Assembly: GCF_022711995.1 (NCBI RefSeq)
Contig: NZ_JALAHI010000116.1
Location: forward strand, 41,459 to 105,458
Source: Enterococcus sp.
Lineage (GTDB): Bacteria; Bacillota; Bacilli; Lactobacillales; Enterococcaceae
Direction of reading: 5' to 3'
Length of the DNA stretch: 64,000 nt
Shown in pieces: positions 1 through 9,214 of this stretch. Below the pieces are notes generated by a model. It did no database searches. It was not told the DNA's origin and worked only from the letters and a program-made list of their open reading frames with translations. The translations under genes were made by a program, and so were the position numbers. The first letter of the stretch is position 1. Every line of letters starts with the position of its first letter.

Positions 1-761
1 CTTATTTAGCAGCCGAAGGGATTCCCCAAACAGAATTCTTCCATCGCTATATTTTAGGGGTTTATGCCCTTTATCAGAAAATCTTAACAGAATTTCCGGA
101 GATTTTGATCGAAGGCTGTGCTGGCGGCGGCGGTCGTTATGATTTAGGGATCTTGTTTTACAGTCCTCAGATTTGGCCGAGTGACGACAGCGATGCCGTG
201 GAACGACTACAGATTCAAACCGGCACATTACTTGGCTATCCGATGTCTTCATTCAGCAATCATGTCTCCGCTTGTCCAAATCATCAAGTGGGGCGCAATA
301 CGTCACTGGCATTTCGGCAATCGGCGGCTATGTTTGGTCCATTAGGCTACGAGCTGGATCTTTTCAGTTTATCAGCAGCTGAAAAACAAGCAATCAAAGA
401 ACAAATCATTTTCTATAAAGCTCATCGACAACTTCTGACATATGGCACCTTCTATCGGATGACCGATTTGAGCCAAAAAAATGAAGTTGTATGGGGAGTC
501 TCTCATCAAGAGGAGGCATTGATTGCTTATTTTCGGATTCTTGCTGAAGCAAATCCGGCAGCGGAAGCTTTTATACCGGTACCCTTCGTTGATCCGGATC
601 GAAGCTATCTGCTGGAGAATGCGCAGTTGTCTGGCAAGGTTTTGAAGCAAATTGGACTGCGCAAACCGTACTTATTCAATGCTGTCAATCACCAAACGGC
701 GCAAGCAACAGGAGATTTCCAGTCGTTTGTTTATCAAATCAAAGCAATCAAAAAGGAGTAA
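1..761 (+). CDS. Alpha-galactosidase GH36, C-terminal part (5' end outside window)
   Basis: The frame is open from base 3, so only the last roughly 250 residues are present. They match the C-terminal half of family GH36 alpha-galactosidases, which hydrolyse terminal alpha-1,6-galactose from raffinose, melibiose and similar oligosaccharides. Visible family blocks are EGCAGGGGRYDLG, then PQIWPSDDSD, which carries the aspartate that acts as acid/base in this family, then SNHVSACPNHQVGR and GYELDL. The catalytic nucleophile block lies upstream, outside the window. There is no signal peptide in the visible part. The stop codon is 4 bases before the start of the GH42 beta-galactosidase, whose ribosome site overlaps this gene's end, so the two are co-transcribed for galactoside use. 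Confidence 0.93.
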   Translation, partial: YLAAEGIPQTEFFHRYILGVYALYQKILTEFPEILIEGCAGGGGRYDLGILFYSPQIWPSDDSDAVERLQIQTGTLLGYPMSSFSNHVSACPNHQVGRNTSLAFRQSAAMFGPLGYELDLFSLSAAEKQAIKEQIIFYKAHRQLLTYGTFYRMTDLSQKNEVVWGVSHQEEALIAYFRILAEANPAAEAFIPVPFVDPDRSYLLENAQLSGKVLKQIGLRKPYLFNAVNHQTAQATGDFQSFVYQIKAIKKE

Positions 762-765
762 AAAG

Positions 766-2826
766 ATGACGAATTATTTCTTTGATCAGCGGTTCCTACA
801 TGGTGGGGACTATAATCCCGATCAGTGGCTTGATTATCCGGAAATCCTAAAGAAAGATTTGGCGTATATGCAAAAAGCTCACATCAATACGGTCACACTA
901 GGGGTGTTTGCTTGGAGTGCTTTGGAACCAACAGAAGGGGTCTATCAGTTTGACTGGCTTGATGAACAGTTTGATGCGATCCATGCTATGGGGGGCAATG
1001 TCATTTTGGCTACCCCCAGCGGTGGTCGTCCTCAGTGGTTGAGTCAGAAATATCCGGAAGTCAATCGCACCAATGCGTATGGACAAAAACATACCCATGG
1101 CTTTCGCCATAATCATTGCTATTCTTCACCTATCTATCGCGAAAAAGTGCGGCAGATCAACACAAAATTAGCTGAACGCTATGGCGACCATCCGGCACTA
1201 GCCATGTGGCACATTTCCAATGAGTATTCAGGGGAATGCTTTTGCGAATACTGCCAAGAAAATTGGCGTGACTGGTTAAAGAAAAAGTACAAAAACCTAG
1301 AAGCATTGAATCATGCATGGTGGATGAGTTTCTGGGGTAATCGCTATTCTGATTGGAAACAAGTCTTGCCCCCTTCCCCTTTAGGAGAACACAAAGTTCA
1401 TGGGATGGATCTGGATTGGAAACGATTTGTCACCGATCAGACCATTGATTTTTATTTGAATGAGATTGCCCCTATTCGGGAACGAACCCCTGATATTCCG
1501 GTAACGACGAATTTTATGGCGGAAGGTCATGCCACACAGGATTTCATTCCTTTGGAAGGAATCGACTATGGCAAGTTTTCTCAGCATGTGGATGTGGTTA
1601 GTTGGGATAGCTATCCCGATTGGAACAATCGCTTTGAAGCAATCTCTACAACCGCTATGAAGTCTGCCTATGTCCATGATCAATATTGGTCTTTGAAGAA
1701 ACAACCCTTTTTAGTTATGGAATGTACCCCAAGTTATGTCAATTGGCACCAATACAACAAATCCAAGCGCCCCGGGGTCCATATTTTAAGTAGTATGCAG
1801 CAGTTAGCTCATGGGTCAGATAGTACCTTGTATTTCCAGTGGCGCCAATCTCGCGGCAATTCGGAGAAATTCCATGGTGCCGTTGTCAGTCATGATGATT
1901 CCACGAACAATCGAGTATTTAAAGAAGTTGCTGAATACGGGTCTCGTCTCGAAAAAATCAGTGAAATCAAAGGAACCATCCGCAAGAAAGAAGTGGCGAT
2001 TCTCTTTGACTGGGAAAGCAATTGGGCATTGAAGCGTGGGGGAGGATTCGGCCGTCCTACGAGACGTTATCCCCAAACGTTGCAGGAGCATTATCAGGTT
2101 TTCTGGGAACAAGACATCCCGGTTGACATTCTGACTCCTGAGCAGGATTTTTCTGATTATCAGTTAGTCATTGCGCCAATGCTGTATATGATGACAGAAA
2201 AAACGATGCAAAAATTAACGAGCTATGTTGAAAAGGGTGGAATACTAATATCCAGCTATTTCACAGGAATGGTCAATGAAACAGATTTGCTTTATATTGG
2301 CGGATTGCCTCAACCATTAAAGGCGCTCTTTGGCATTGAGGTATTAGAGCTTGAAACACTTTTAGAAGACGAACACAATCAGATTGATTTTCAAGATCAG
2401 CAATTTGTTACCAAAGATTATTCGGCGATCATTGACGTGTTGGATGCAGAAGTTTTAAGCCGTTATCAGACAGATTTCTATCAAGGCACACCTGCGGTTA
2501 CGAAGAAGCCATTCGGTGCAGGGTCGTCGTATTATTTGGCTGCCCGTACGAACAGTGATTTCTTAGCTGCTTTTTATCAAGAGTTGATTGAAAAGTTGGG
2601 GTTGAGAAGAACAGCGATTGCTGAAGCACTTCCTGAGGTATCGATTCAAACACGCATCGGAGGGCAACGAGAGTATGCTTTCATCATGAATTTTTCAGAG
2701 GAAGAACAGCAACTAGTATTGAAGCAGCCAGTAACCGATCTGGAAAAAAATCAACAGTTAGCGGGAGAGATCACGTTGGCACCTTATGAAGTCAGAGTCG
2801 TGTATCACCCCTCTGAAGTATACTGA
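766..2826 (+). CDS. Beta-galactosidase, GH42
   Basis: This 686-residue intracellular enzyme belongs to glycoside hydrolase family 42, which removes terminal beta-galactose from oligosaccharides. Start: ATG at 766, preceded by AAAAGGAGTA; a longer frame runs upstream but has no ribosome site. The N-terminal TIM barrel contains HISNEYSGE, giving general acid/base Glu153, and LVMECTPSYVN, giving nucleophile Glu319. Cys118, Cys158, Cys160 and Cys163 form the zinc cluster seen in many GH42 enzymes. A trimerisation domain and a beta domain fill the rest, and the length is normal for the family. It is the last gene of the alpha-galactosidase operon. Confidence 0.95.
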   Translation: MTNYFFDQRFLHGGDYNPDQWLDYPEILKKDLAYMQKAHINTVTLGVFAWSALEPTEGVYQFDWLDEQFDAIHAMGGNVILATPSGGRPQWLSQKYPEVNRTNAYGQKHTHGFRHNHCYSSPIYREKVRQINTKLAERYGDHPALAMWHISNEYSGECFCEYCQENWRDWLKKKYKNLEALNHAWWMSFWGNRYSDWKQVLPPSPLGEHKVHGMDLDWKRFVTDQTIDFYLNEIAPIRERTPDIPVTTNFMAEGHATQDFIPLEGIDYGKFSQHVDVVSWDSYPDWNNRFEAISTTAMKSAYVHDQYWSLKKQPFLVMECTPSYVNWHQYNKSKRPGVHILSSMQQLAHGSDSTLYFQWRQSRGNSEKFHGAVVSHDDSTNNRVFKEVAEYGSRLEKISEIKGTIRKKEVAILFDWESNWALKRGGGFGRPTRRYPQTLQEHYQVFWEQDIPVDILTPEQDFSDYQLVIAPMLYMMTEKTMQKLTSYVEKGGILISSYFTGMVNETDLLYIGGLPQPLKALFGIEVLELETLLEDEHNQIDFQDQQFVTKDYSAIIDVLDAEVLSRYQTDFYQGTPAVTKKPFGAGSSYYLAARTNSDFLAAFYQELIEKLGLRRTAIAEALPEVSIQTRIGGQREYAFIMNFSEEEQQLVLKQPVTDLEKNQQLAGEITLAPYEVRVVYHPSEVY

Positions 2827-2833
2827 GAAAAAA

Positions 2834-2871
2834 GGACCATTCGTTACGGCAATCAGCGCAACGAATGGTCC
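2834..2871 (-). terminator. Terminator hairpin, mainly for nnrD
   Basis: GGACCATTCGTT at 2834-2845 pairs perfectly with AACGAATGGTCC at 2860-2871. Read on the minus strand, the stem is followed by a run of six T. The hairpin overlaps the last codons and stop codon of nnrD, and it can also fold in the transcript of the convergent GH42 gene, though that side has no T run. Confidence 0.8.
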
Positions 2872-3680
2872 TTCATAAATTTAGGCAATGCTTCACTGAT
2901 CTGGGTGGGCAAGACAACATAGTTCTCGTCAGCTAAATGTTCGCCAATCAAACTGTGGAGATAAACTGCGGCATGGATCGTTTCTTCGGTTCGATCAAAT
3001 TGTGCCAAAAAACTGGTAATGATTCCGGCTAAGGTATCACCAGTGCCGCCAGTGGCCATAGCTGGCGTTCCTAATGGGTTTTCGACGATTTCTGTGCCAT
3101 AAATCTGGGTGCGATGACTTTTTAAGACCACGATACTGGCTAATTTTTTCTGGAAGGCTGCATTTTTCTCCGGCGTTTGCTCACTGATCTCGATGCCGCT
3201 TAATCGTTGCCACTCCATTTGATGAGGGGTAAATACGACTTGATTAGGGTAAGGGAAAGTCAATGGGTATTTCGCAGCTAAATTGATCGCTGACCCGTCA
3301 ACGACTAGCCATTGGTGGCTTTTTTGGGCAGCGACGACTGTTTGCAGCAGATTGAAACTGGTCTTGCCTTCGCCCATCCCGGGACCAATCAATAGGACAT
3401 CCGCAGATTCAGTGACTGTGCCGATAAGCTCAGTCTGATCCCAAGAGACGAACATCGCTTCTGGCAGTCGCGCATGTAACGCCGTGCGATTGACAGGGTC
3501 AGAGATCACCGTGGTAAGGCCTGTTCCGCCATACACACTGGCTTGTGCCGCCATTAAGATCGCACCCCCGTACTGCTGGTTACCGCCAATCACTACCGCA
3601 CGACCAAAGGTACCTTTGTGGCTTTCGGCGGGGCGTTTGCGAATCACTGATGCTAAAATAGTTTGCTCCAGTTGTTTCAT
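2853..3680 (-). CDS. nnrD: ADP-dependent NAD(P)H-hydrate dehydratase
   Basis: The 275-residue protein is a YjeF C-terminal/CARKD-type dehydratase. This metabolite-repair enzyme uses ADP or ATP to turn damaged NAD(P)HX back into NAD(P)H in the cytoplasm. Ribokinase-fold motifs are visible: an N-terminal GTFGRAVVIGGN block, LLIGPGMGEGK, VFTPHQMEW, and near the C terminus GGTGDTLAGII, which carries the catalytic aspartate of this family. No epimerase (YjeF N-terminal) domain is fused, unlike the bifunctional enterobacterial protein. The start follows GGAGTCATTGT. The gene is divergent from pepV, and its last codons lie inside its own terminator. Confidence 0.93.
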   Translation of the reverse strand: MKQLEQTILASVIRKRPAESHKGTFGRAVVIGGNQQYGGAILMAAQASVYGGTGLTTVISDPVNRTALHARLPEAMFVSWDQTELIGTVTESADVLLIGPGMGEGKTSFNLLQTVVAAQKSHQWLVVDGSAINLAAKYPLTFPYPNQVVFTPHQMEWQRLSGIEISEQTPEKNAAFQKKLASIVVLKSHRTQIYGTEIVENPLGTPAMATGGTGDTLAGIITSFLAQFDRTEETIHAAVYLHSLIGEHLADENYVVLPTQISEALPKFMKDHSLR

Positions 3681-3850
3681 ACAATGACTCCTTTTCTGTT
3701 TCTTTCACTGGGTTCATTTTCTGGAATAAACCGGCTGCTTTTATTATACTCGTTTTATGAAAGATATCGTCTGAAAATACACAATTTTTTTTCCTTTTTT
3801 CAGTTAAGAGTGTTATCATAAAAGGCGAGAAAAGAATTGGAGGGAATCGT

Positions 3851-5275
3851 ATGACAATCGATTGGAAAAAAGAAGTCGAAGCGCGTAAAGACGATTTGCT
3901 GAATGACTTGATTGATCTTTTGAAAGTAAAAAGTGAACGGGAAGATGATAAGGTAACGGCAGATGCTCCGTTTGGCCCTGGACCTCGTGATGCCTTGCTG
4001 CATATGTTGGCTTATGGGGAACGCGATGGCTTCACTGTCAAGAATGTCGATAACTACGCTGGACATATTGAATTTGGTGAAGGAGACGAAACGTTAGGAA
4101 TCTTCGGCCACATGGACGTTGTCCCAGCAGGGGATGGTTGGGCGACGGATCCTTACGAACCTGTGATCAAAGACAATAAAATCTTTGCTCGTGGTTCTTC
4201 CGATGATAAAGGTCCTTCAATGGCAGCTTATTACGGAATGAAGATCATTAAAGAGTTAGGCTTGCCATTATCTAAAAAAATCCGCTTTGTCGTAGGATCT
4301 GATGAAGAAAGCGGCTGGGGCGATATGGATTACTATTTCGAGCATGAAGAAAAACCTGATTTTGGTTTCTCTCCTGATGCTGAATTCCCAATCATCAATG
4401 GCGAAAAAGGGAACGTCACATTAGGGCTTCATTTCCAAGGAAATAACGAAGGTGCTTATGAATTACAACAATTCACTGCTGGTTTGCGGGAAAACATGGT
4501 ACCAGGAACTGCGGTTGCAAAATTGACTGCCCCATCTACAGAAGCTGCATTAGAAATGGAAAAAGCTTTCTTTGATTATGTCGAAGGTCAACCAGTGACT
4601 GGCACCATCGAAACAGAAAACGAAGAAGTTACCATTGAACTAGTTGGTAAAGGCGCCCATGGTGCAAGTCCTCAGTCTGGGATCAATGCAGGAACTTTCT
4701 TAGCAGTCTTTTTAGACGGCTTTGCTTTTGGCGGCGGTGCAAAACAATACATCCATACGGCAGCTACTTATGTCCATGAAGATTTTTATGGTGAAAAATT
4801 AGGCGTGGCGTATGAAGATGAAAAAATGGGTAAACTAACCATGAATGCTGGTTTATTTGCTTTTAAAGCCAACCAATCAGGCGTTCAAGCAGACAACTTT
4901 ATTGCCTTGAATTTCCGTTACCCACAAGGGGTGACTGCAGAAGGTCTGGAAATCGGTATTGAAAAGACCGTTGGCATGGAAGGCGCAACTGTGACTCGGA
5001 ACGAACGCAACATGGAGCCTCACTATGTACCAATCGATGATCCATTGGTGAAAACATTGTTGGAAGTTTATGAAGAACATACTGGTCAAAAAGGCTATGA
5101 ACAAATCATTGGCGGTGGTACTTATGGCCGTTTATTAAAACGTGGTGTCGCTTATGGAGCAATGTTCCCAGGCTACACAGATACGATGCACCAAGCAAAC
5201 GAATTTATGAGCTTGGACGATCTATTCAACGCGGCAGTGATTTATGCAGATGCCATCTACCGTTTGGCAAAATAA
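3851..5275 (+). CDS. pepV: Dipeptidase PepV (M20 metallopeptidase)
   Basis: This 474-residue cytoplasmic zinc dipeptidase cleaves a wide range of dipeptides and is usual in lactic acid bacteria. M20 motifs are in order: FGHMDVVPAGDGW with zinc ligand His87, SSDDKGP with the bridging aspartate, SDEESGWGD with the catalytic glutamate pair, PDAEFP, then GKGAHGASPQSG from the lid domain, and GGGTYGR near the C terminus. Length is normal for PepV. The start follows TTGGAGGGAATCGT. The gene stands alone between the divergent nnrD and a strong terminator. Its codons look like those of a well-expressed housekeeping gene. Confidence 0.95.
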   Translation: MTIDWKKEVEARKDDLLNDLIDLLKVKSEREDDKVTADAPFGPGPRDALLHMLAYGERDGFTVKNVDNYAGHIEFGEGDETLGIFGHMDVVPAGDGWATDPYEPVIKDNKIFARGSSDDKGPSMAAYYGMKIIKELGLPLSKKIRFVVGSDEESGWGDMDYYFEHEEKPDFGFSPDAEFPIINGEKGNVTLGLHFQGNNEGAYELQQFTAGLRENMVPGTAVAKLTAPSTEAALEMEKAFFDYVEGQPVTGTIETENEEVTIELVGKGAHGASPQSGINAGTFLAVFLDGFAFGGGAKQYIHTAATYVHEDFYGEKLGVAYEDEKMGKLTMNAGLFAFKANQSGVQADNFIALNFRYPQGVTAEGLEIGIEKTVGMEGATVTRNERNMEPHYVPIDDPLVKTLLEVYEEHTGQKGYEQIIGGGTYGRLLKRGVAYGAMFPGYTDTMHQANEFMSLDDLFNAAVIYADAIYRLAK

Positions 5276-5285
5276 AACAACTCGA

Positions 5286-5323
5286 AACACCTCATGAAGA
5301 ACTTCTTCATGAGGTGTTTTTTT
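5286..5323 (+). terminator. Rho-independent terminator of pepV
   Basis: AACACCTCATGAAG at 5286-5299 pairs perfectly with CTTCATGAGGTGTT at 5305-5318 around a short loop. It is followed by a T run to 5323. Confidence 0.93.
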
Positions 5324-5375
5324 GATGGAGATCGTCTAGCGACCGGTAACAAGGAGCAGGTGCTTGTTTTCACAG

Positions 5376-6110
5376 TTACTGTGTCAAAAAGCCCTGCTTT
5401 TTCAAAAATTTTTCTACGTCCGGACGGCGGGGTTCTTGGAAAAAGCCAGTCATTTTGGTTTGCCAATCCGTTTTTTGTTGGTTGCTTCCCCGATGGGCAT
5501 AGTAGTTCGCGGTAGTTTCATTGTAGCGAGCAATGAGGTCTTCGGTCAGAGGCTGATAGTGATCGACACTTAACACAGCGGATTGCGGTAAGCGGACTTT
5601 TGGCTCATTTTTCGTTGCCGGATAACCAATGGTCAATCCAAACAATGGCAGTGTATACGGGGGCAGATTCGTAAGTTCAGCGATGCGGAACAAGTCATTC
5701 CGGATTCCGCCAATGTAGCAGATACCCAGACCTTGGGTTTCTGCAAAGGCTGCCATGTTTTGAGCAGCGATGGTGGTATCTACGACCGAAACCAAGAGGG
5801 CCTCCATATTCGATAGTCCATCACTAGGCAGAGTTGCTTGCTGCAACAATTGATGGTGTTTGTACAAGTCTGCAACAAAGAGATAAAAGACGCCTGTCTG
5901 GGTGATATAGTGGGGAGCTCCGGCGATTTTCTCGATTTCTGCCAATCTTTCAGGATCTTTGATCTCGATGATCGAATAGGCTTGAACGAAATTTGAACTT
6001 GAACCGCTTTGTGCGACTTTGACAAGCTGTTGCTTCATTTCTGCCGATAGAGGCTGTTTTTTGAAGTCTCTAACGGAGGTGTGTTGGGTAAAAAAATCAA
6101 TGGTTTCCAT
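5376..6110 (-). CDS. NADPH-dependent nitroreductase family oxidoreductase (FMN)
   Basis: This 244-residue member of the nitroreductase superfamily (NfsA/Frp/NfrA branch) uses FMN and NADPH for two-electron reduction of quinones, nitro compounds or flavins. Visible signatures are the N-terminal HTSVRDFKKQPL with the FMN phosphate-binding Ser-x-Arg, SGSSSNFVQAYS, GLGICYIGGIRND and LFGLTIGYPA. The start was placed at the ATG at 6110, because CATAGGAGGAACAATA lies just before it. The frame extends further upstream but would run into the divergent promoter region. The physiological substrate cannot be told from the sequence. Confidence 0.88.
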   Translation of the reverse strand: METIDFFTQHTSVRDFKKQPLSAEMKQQLVKVAQSGSSSNFVQAYSIIEIKDPERLAEIEKIAGAPHYITQTGVFYLFVADLYKHHQLLQQATLPSDGLSNMEALLVSVVDTTIAAQNMAAFAETQGLGICYIGGIRNDLFRIAELTNLPPYTLPLFGLTIGYPATKNEPKVRLPQSAVLSVDHYQPLTEDLIARYNETTANYYAHRGSNQQKTDWQTKMTGFFQEPRRPDVEKFLKKQGFLTQ

Positions 6111-6149
6111 TATTGTTCCTCCTATGTAACGCGTATCACGCTGTAGATT

Positions 6150-6179
6150 AGTGTAACAGAAAAAAGTCGCAGATTTCAA
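6150..6179 (-). promoter_or_regulatory. Probable promoter of the nitroreductase gene
   Basis: On the minus strand, TTGAAA (6174-6179) and TACACT (6150-6155) are separated by 18 bases, about 40 bases upstream of the start codon. Confidence 0.5.
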
Positions 6180-6218
6180 AAAAATTTGTTTAAGAAAGAG
6201 CAAAGCTATACGTAAAGG

Positions 6219-6247
6219 TTGCACTTTGCAAAAAAATTCGTTATGAT
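6219..6247 (+). promoter_or_regulatory. Promoter of the Mn riboswitch / P-type ATPase transcript
   Basis: TTGCAC (6219-6224) and TATGAT (6242-6247) are separated by exactly 17 bases. They lie just upstream of the riboswitch. Confidence 0.75.
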
Positions 6248-6263
6248 GGTTCTACATTCTGAT

Positions 6264-6400
6264 AAACCCTTAGGGGAGTAACCAGTAGCTTCGGCTGCGA
6301 TAATATCAACAGTAAGTAAACTGGCGACAGTTTTCTGGTATTATATGAAATGGTGAGACCTAAGACAAGCATCCACTTGTCTTAGGTCTCACTTTTTTTT
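6264..6400 (+). promoter_or_regulatory. yybP-ykoY manganese riboswitch with terminator platform
   Basis: The leader starts with CTTAGGGGAGTAAC, contains CAACAGTAAGTAAACTGG and ends with GGTGAGACCTAAG, the conserved core of the yybP-ykoY family, which senses Mn2+. Helix P1 pairs CTTAGG at 6269-6274 with CCTAAG at 6359-6364. The same 3' strand is also the left arm of a perfect 15-bp terminator: GAGACCTAAGACAAG at 6355-6369 with its complement at 6376-6390, then eight T. The two structures exclude each other, so ligand-stabilised P1 should prevent termination. Expectation: metal-induced expression of the downstream ATPase. Confidence 0.92.
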
Positions 6401-6452
6401 CTGAATGAGAGACTTTAGACAAGGGATAGCAACTACCAAAGGAGAGAAAATA

Positions 6453-9113
6453 GTGGCAAAAGAGATGTATCAAAAAGAAATTACAGAGGTTATCAACGAG
6501 GTAAACAGCAGTCCCACCGGATTGACGCAGCAAGAAGCGACAAAACGCTTGGAAAATGGCTTGAATCAGCTGAAAGAAGCACCAAAAAAATCAAGTGTAA
6601 CACTCTTTTTAGAAACCTTCAAAGATGCGATGGTGATCGTTTTGCTGATCGTGGCAATCGTCCAGATGATTATGGGGGCCCATGTTGAATCGATCGTCAT
6701 CTTTGCCGTTTTGCTACTGAATTCGGTTGTTAGTGTCATCCAAACGAAAAAAGCAGAAGGATCGTTGGACGCATTGAAAAGTCTTTCGGCCCCCAATGCC
6801 AATGTCATCCGAGACGGAAAGGAACAAACGGTACCAGCCAAAGAATTGGTAGTAGGGGATATCGTTATTCTAGAAGCAGGGGACTATGTACCTGCCGATG
6901 GCCGTCTAATTGAAGAAGGGGCATTGAAAGTCGACGAAGGAATGCTGACCGGTGAATCGACACCTGCGGAAAAAGAACTTGGAGTCATTGACCGCATCGC
7001 ACCGATTGGTGATCGTGACAACATGGTTTTCAGTGGGACGATTGTGACTTATGGTCGCGGCCGCTTTATTGTGACTGCAACAGGAAATGCCACAGAAATT
7101 GGACAAGTTGCTGGTTTATTGGAAAATACGGTGGAACACAAAACACCATTGCAACGCGGGTTGGATCGCTTCAGTAAAAAGCTGAGCTTGGCAATCCTCG
7201 TTCTCTCCTTGATTATTTTAGGGGTCCAAGTTGCTCGCTTGTTTTTAGGCGATGGGTCGGGAGATATGACGGCGGACTTAGTCAACGCCTTTATGTTTGC
7301 AGTTGCTGTGGCAGTAGCAGCGATTCCTGAAGCACTCCAATCGATCGTTACCATTGTTTTATCGATTGGGACTAAACAAATGGCTCGTCAGCATGCGATC
7401 ATTCGTAAGCTGCCAGCGGTGGAAACACTAGGCTCTACGAGTATCGTTTGTACAGATAAAACTGGAACATTGACCCAGAATAAAATGACGGTGGTTGATT
7501 TTTATTTGCCGAATGGACAGACGGGTGAATTTCCTAAGAATCCTGCGGAATGGACATTGCCTGAACGACGTTTGATTGAGATTAGTGTGCTTGCAAATGA
7601 CGCGGCAATTAGTCCCGAAGGAGCCAAACTAGGAGATCCCACAGAGATTGCCTTTCTTGATTATACAGAAACGTTGAACCAACCGTATCGTGAGATTCGG
7701 CAACGCTACCCCCGCTTACAAGAATTGCCCTTTGATTCCGATCGGAAATTGATGTCCACATTGCATACCATCGATTCAGAACAACTCCTTTTGACCAAAG
7801 GAGGTCCGGATATTGTGATCGGACGAAGCACAAAGGTGCTGATCAATGATGAAATCGTCCCATTGACAGAAGAAATCAAACAGCAGTTGCAGCATCAAAA
7901 TGAAGCCTTCGCGAAACGTGCGCTGCGGGTTTTGGCTTTTGCTTATCGCCCACTGACAGTGTCTGAAGACGAAGAATTGCATTTAGGTGTCGAAGAAGAG
8001 TTGATCTTTGTTGGTTTGATGGCGATGATCGATCCCCCTCGGAAGGAAGTCAAGCAAGCCGTGGCAGACGCGAAATCGGCTGGCATCAAAACGGTGATGA
8101 TCACTGGTGACCACAAAACGACGGCGGTGGCCATTGCTCAGGAGATCGGAATTGCGCAAGCAGGTGACTTAGCATTGACCGGTACCGAGCTTGATGCCCT
8201 GTCGGAAGAAGAACTGACGAATCAGTTGGAGAAAATCACCGTTTACGCCCGCGTCTCTCCTGAAAACAAAATCCGCATTGTGCGAGCATGGCAAGAGAAA
8301 GGAAAAATCTCTGCTATGACCGGTGATGGCGTCAATGATGCACCAGCATTGAAACAAGCAGACATCGGGATTGCGATGGGGACCGGCACGGACGTGGCAA
8401 AAGATGCCGCAGCAATGGTCTTGACAGATGACAACTTTGCTTCCATTATTCGAGCGGTAGAAGTGGGCCGCAATGTGTTTGATAATATCAAAAAGGCGAT
8501 TTCTTATCTTTTTGCCGGTAACCTCGGTGCGATTATCGCCATTGTCTTTGCACTGGTCATGGGCTGGGACAATCCATTTACAGCTTTGCAATTGCTGTTT
8601 ATCAACTTAGTGAATGACTCGCTTCCTGCAATTGCTTTAGGGATGGAAAAAGCGGAGCCAACCATCATGCAAAGAGAACCGAGAAATCCTGATGCTGGCA
8701 TCTTTTCTGGTAAAACGCTGATCTCAGTTACTTATCGTGGGATCTTGATTGCGGCAGTAGTGATCGTGGCGCAATGGATTGGGATGAATCAATCGCCAGA
8801 GTTAGGTGTTGCCATGGCATTCTCAACGTTGATCTGGAGCCGGACACTCCAAACATTGCCTGCTCGTTCCAATACAGAGACGGCTTGGCAAGCTGGATTG
8901 TTTGCGAATAAAATGGTTTGGCTAGCGATCGTGGTCTGCGGTCTGCTTTACAGTTTGACATTGATTCCAGGGATTCGGGAAGTCTTCGCCATTCCAGAAA
9001 CCTTTACAATGAACCATGTTGGATTAAGTATGGCGATGGCAGCCGGTGCTGTCTTGCTGATGGAAATGACCAAACTGATTATTTTGGCAGTACAGTCGCG
9101 AGACAAGAACTAA
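6453..9113 (+). CDS. P-type cation ATPase, probable Mn2+ (or Ca2+) exporter
   Basis: This 886-residue P2-type ATPase has about ten membrane segments. Motifs seen: actuator LTGESTPAEK; the M4 ion-site motif AIPEALQ; phosphorylation site CTDKTGTLTQ with Asp335; the nucleotide-binding region KGGPDIV; MITGDHKTTAVA; MTGDGVNDAPALKQAD; and FINLVNDSLPAIALG in M6. Start: GTG at 6453, preceded by AAAGGAGAG; an upstream ATG at 6405 in the same frame has no ribosome site and lies against the terminator. By sequence alone it could be called a Ca2+ ATPase. The Mn riboswitch in its leader, as for Lactococcus YoaB and the pneumococcal homologue, argues that it protects the cell from excess manganese by efflux across the plasma membrane. 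Confidence 0.93.
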   Translation: MAKEMYQKEITEVINEVNSSPTGLTQQEATKRLENGLNQLKEAPKKSSVTLFLETFKDAMVIVLLIVAIVQMIMGAHVESIVIFAVLLLNSVVSVIQTKKAEGSLDALKSLSAPNANVIRDGKEQTVPAKELVVGDIVILEAGDYVPADGRLIEEGALKVDEGMLTGESTPAEKELGVIDRIAPIGDRDNMVFSGTIVTYGRGRFIVTATGNATEIGQVAGLLENTVEHKTPLQRGLDRFSKKLSLAILVLSLIILGVQVARLFLGDGSGDMTADLVNAFMFAVAVAVAAIPEALQSIVTIVLSIGTKQMARQHAIIRKLPAVETLGSTSIVCTDKTGTLTQNKMTVVDFYLPNGQTGEFPKNPAEWTLPERRLIEISVLANDAAISPEGAKLGDPTEIAFLDYTETLNQPYREIRQRYPRLQELPFDSDRKLMSTLHTIDSEQLLLTKGGPDIVIGRSTKVLINDEIVPLTEEIKQQLQHQNEAFAKRALRVLAFAYRPLTVSEDEELHLGVEEELIFVGLMAMIDPPRKEVKQAVADAKSAGIKTVMITGDHKTTAVAIAQEIGIAQAGDLALTGTELDALSEEELTNQLEKITVYARVSPENKIRIVRAWQEKGKISAMTGDGVNDAPALKQADIGIAMGTGTDVAKDAAAMVLTDDNFASIIRAVEVGRNVFDNIKKAISYLFAGNLGAIIAIVFALVMGWDNPFTALQLLFINLVNDSLPAIALGMEKAEPTIMQREPRNPDAGIFSGKTLISVTYRGILIAAVVIVAQWIGMNQSPELGVAMAFSTLIWSRTLQTLPARSNTETAWQAGLFANKMVWLAIVVCGLLYSLTLIPGIREVFAIPETFTMNHVGLSMAMAAGAVLLMEMTKLIILAVQSRDKN

Positions 9114-9160
9114 CGAGTGATACCCGCGAAATTGTTTTCGCTGATCAGATGAACAACATA

Positions 9161-9201
9161 AAAACCGAAGGCGCTGAATACAGCAGGCGTCTTCGGTTTT
9201 T
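9161..9201. terminator. Bidirectional terminator between ATPase and transglutaminase gene
   Basis: AAAACCGAAG-GCG (9161-9173) pairs with CGT-CTTCGGTTTT (9188-9200) with a small mismatch. There is a T run on both strands, serving the two convergent genes. Confidence 0.85.
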
Positions 9202-9214
9202 GCTATTGGTTGCT

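Noticed and set aside
8169..8591. 140-codon minus-strand frame inside the P-type ATPase
   Set aside because: It is the antisense shadow of strongly conserved ATPase motifs and has no ribosome site.
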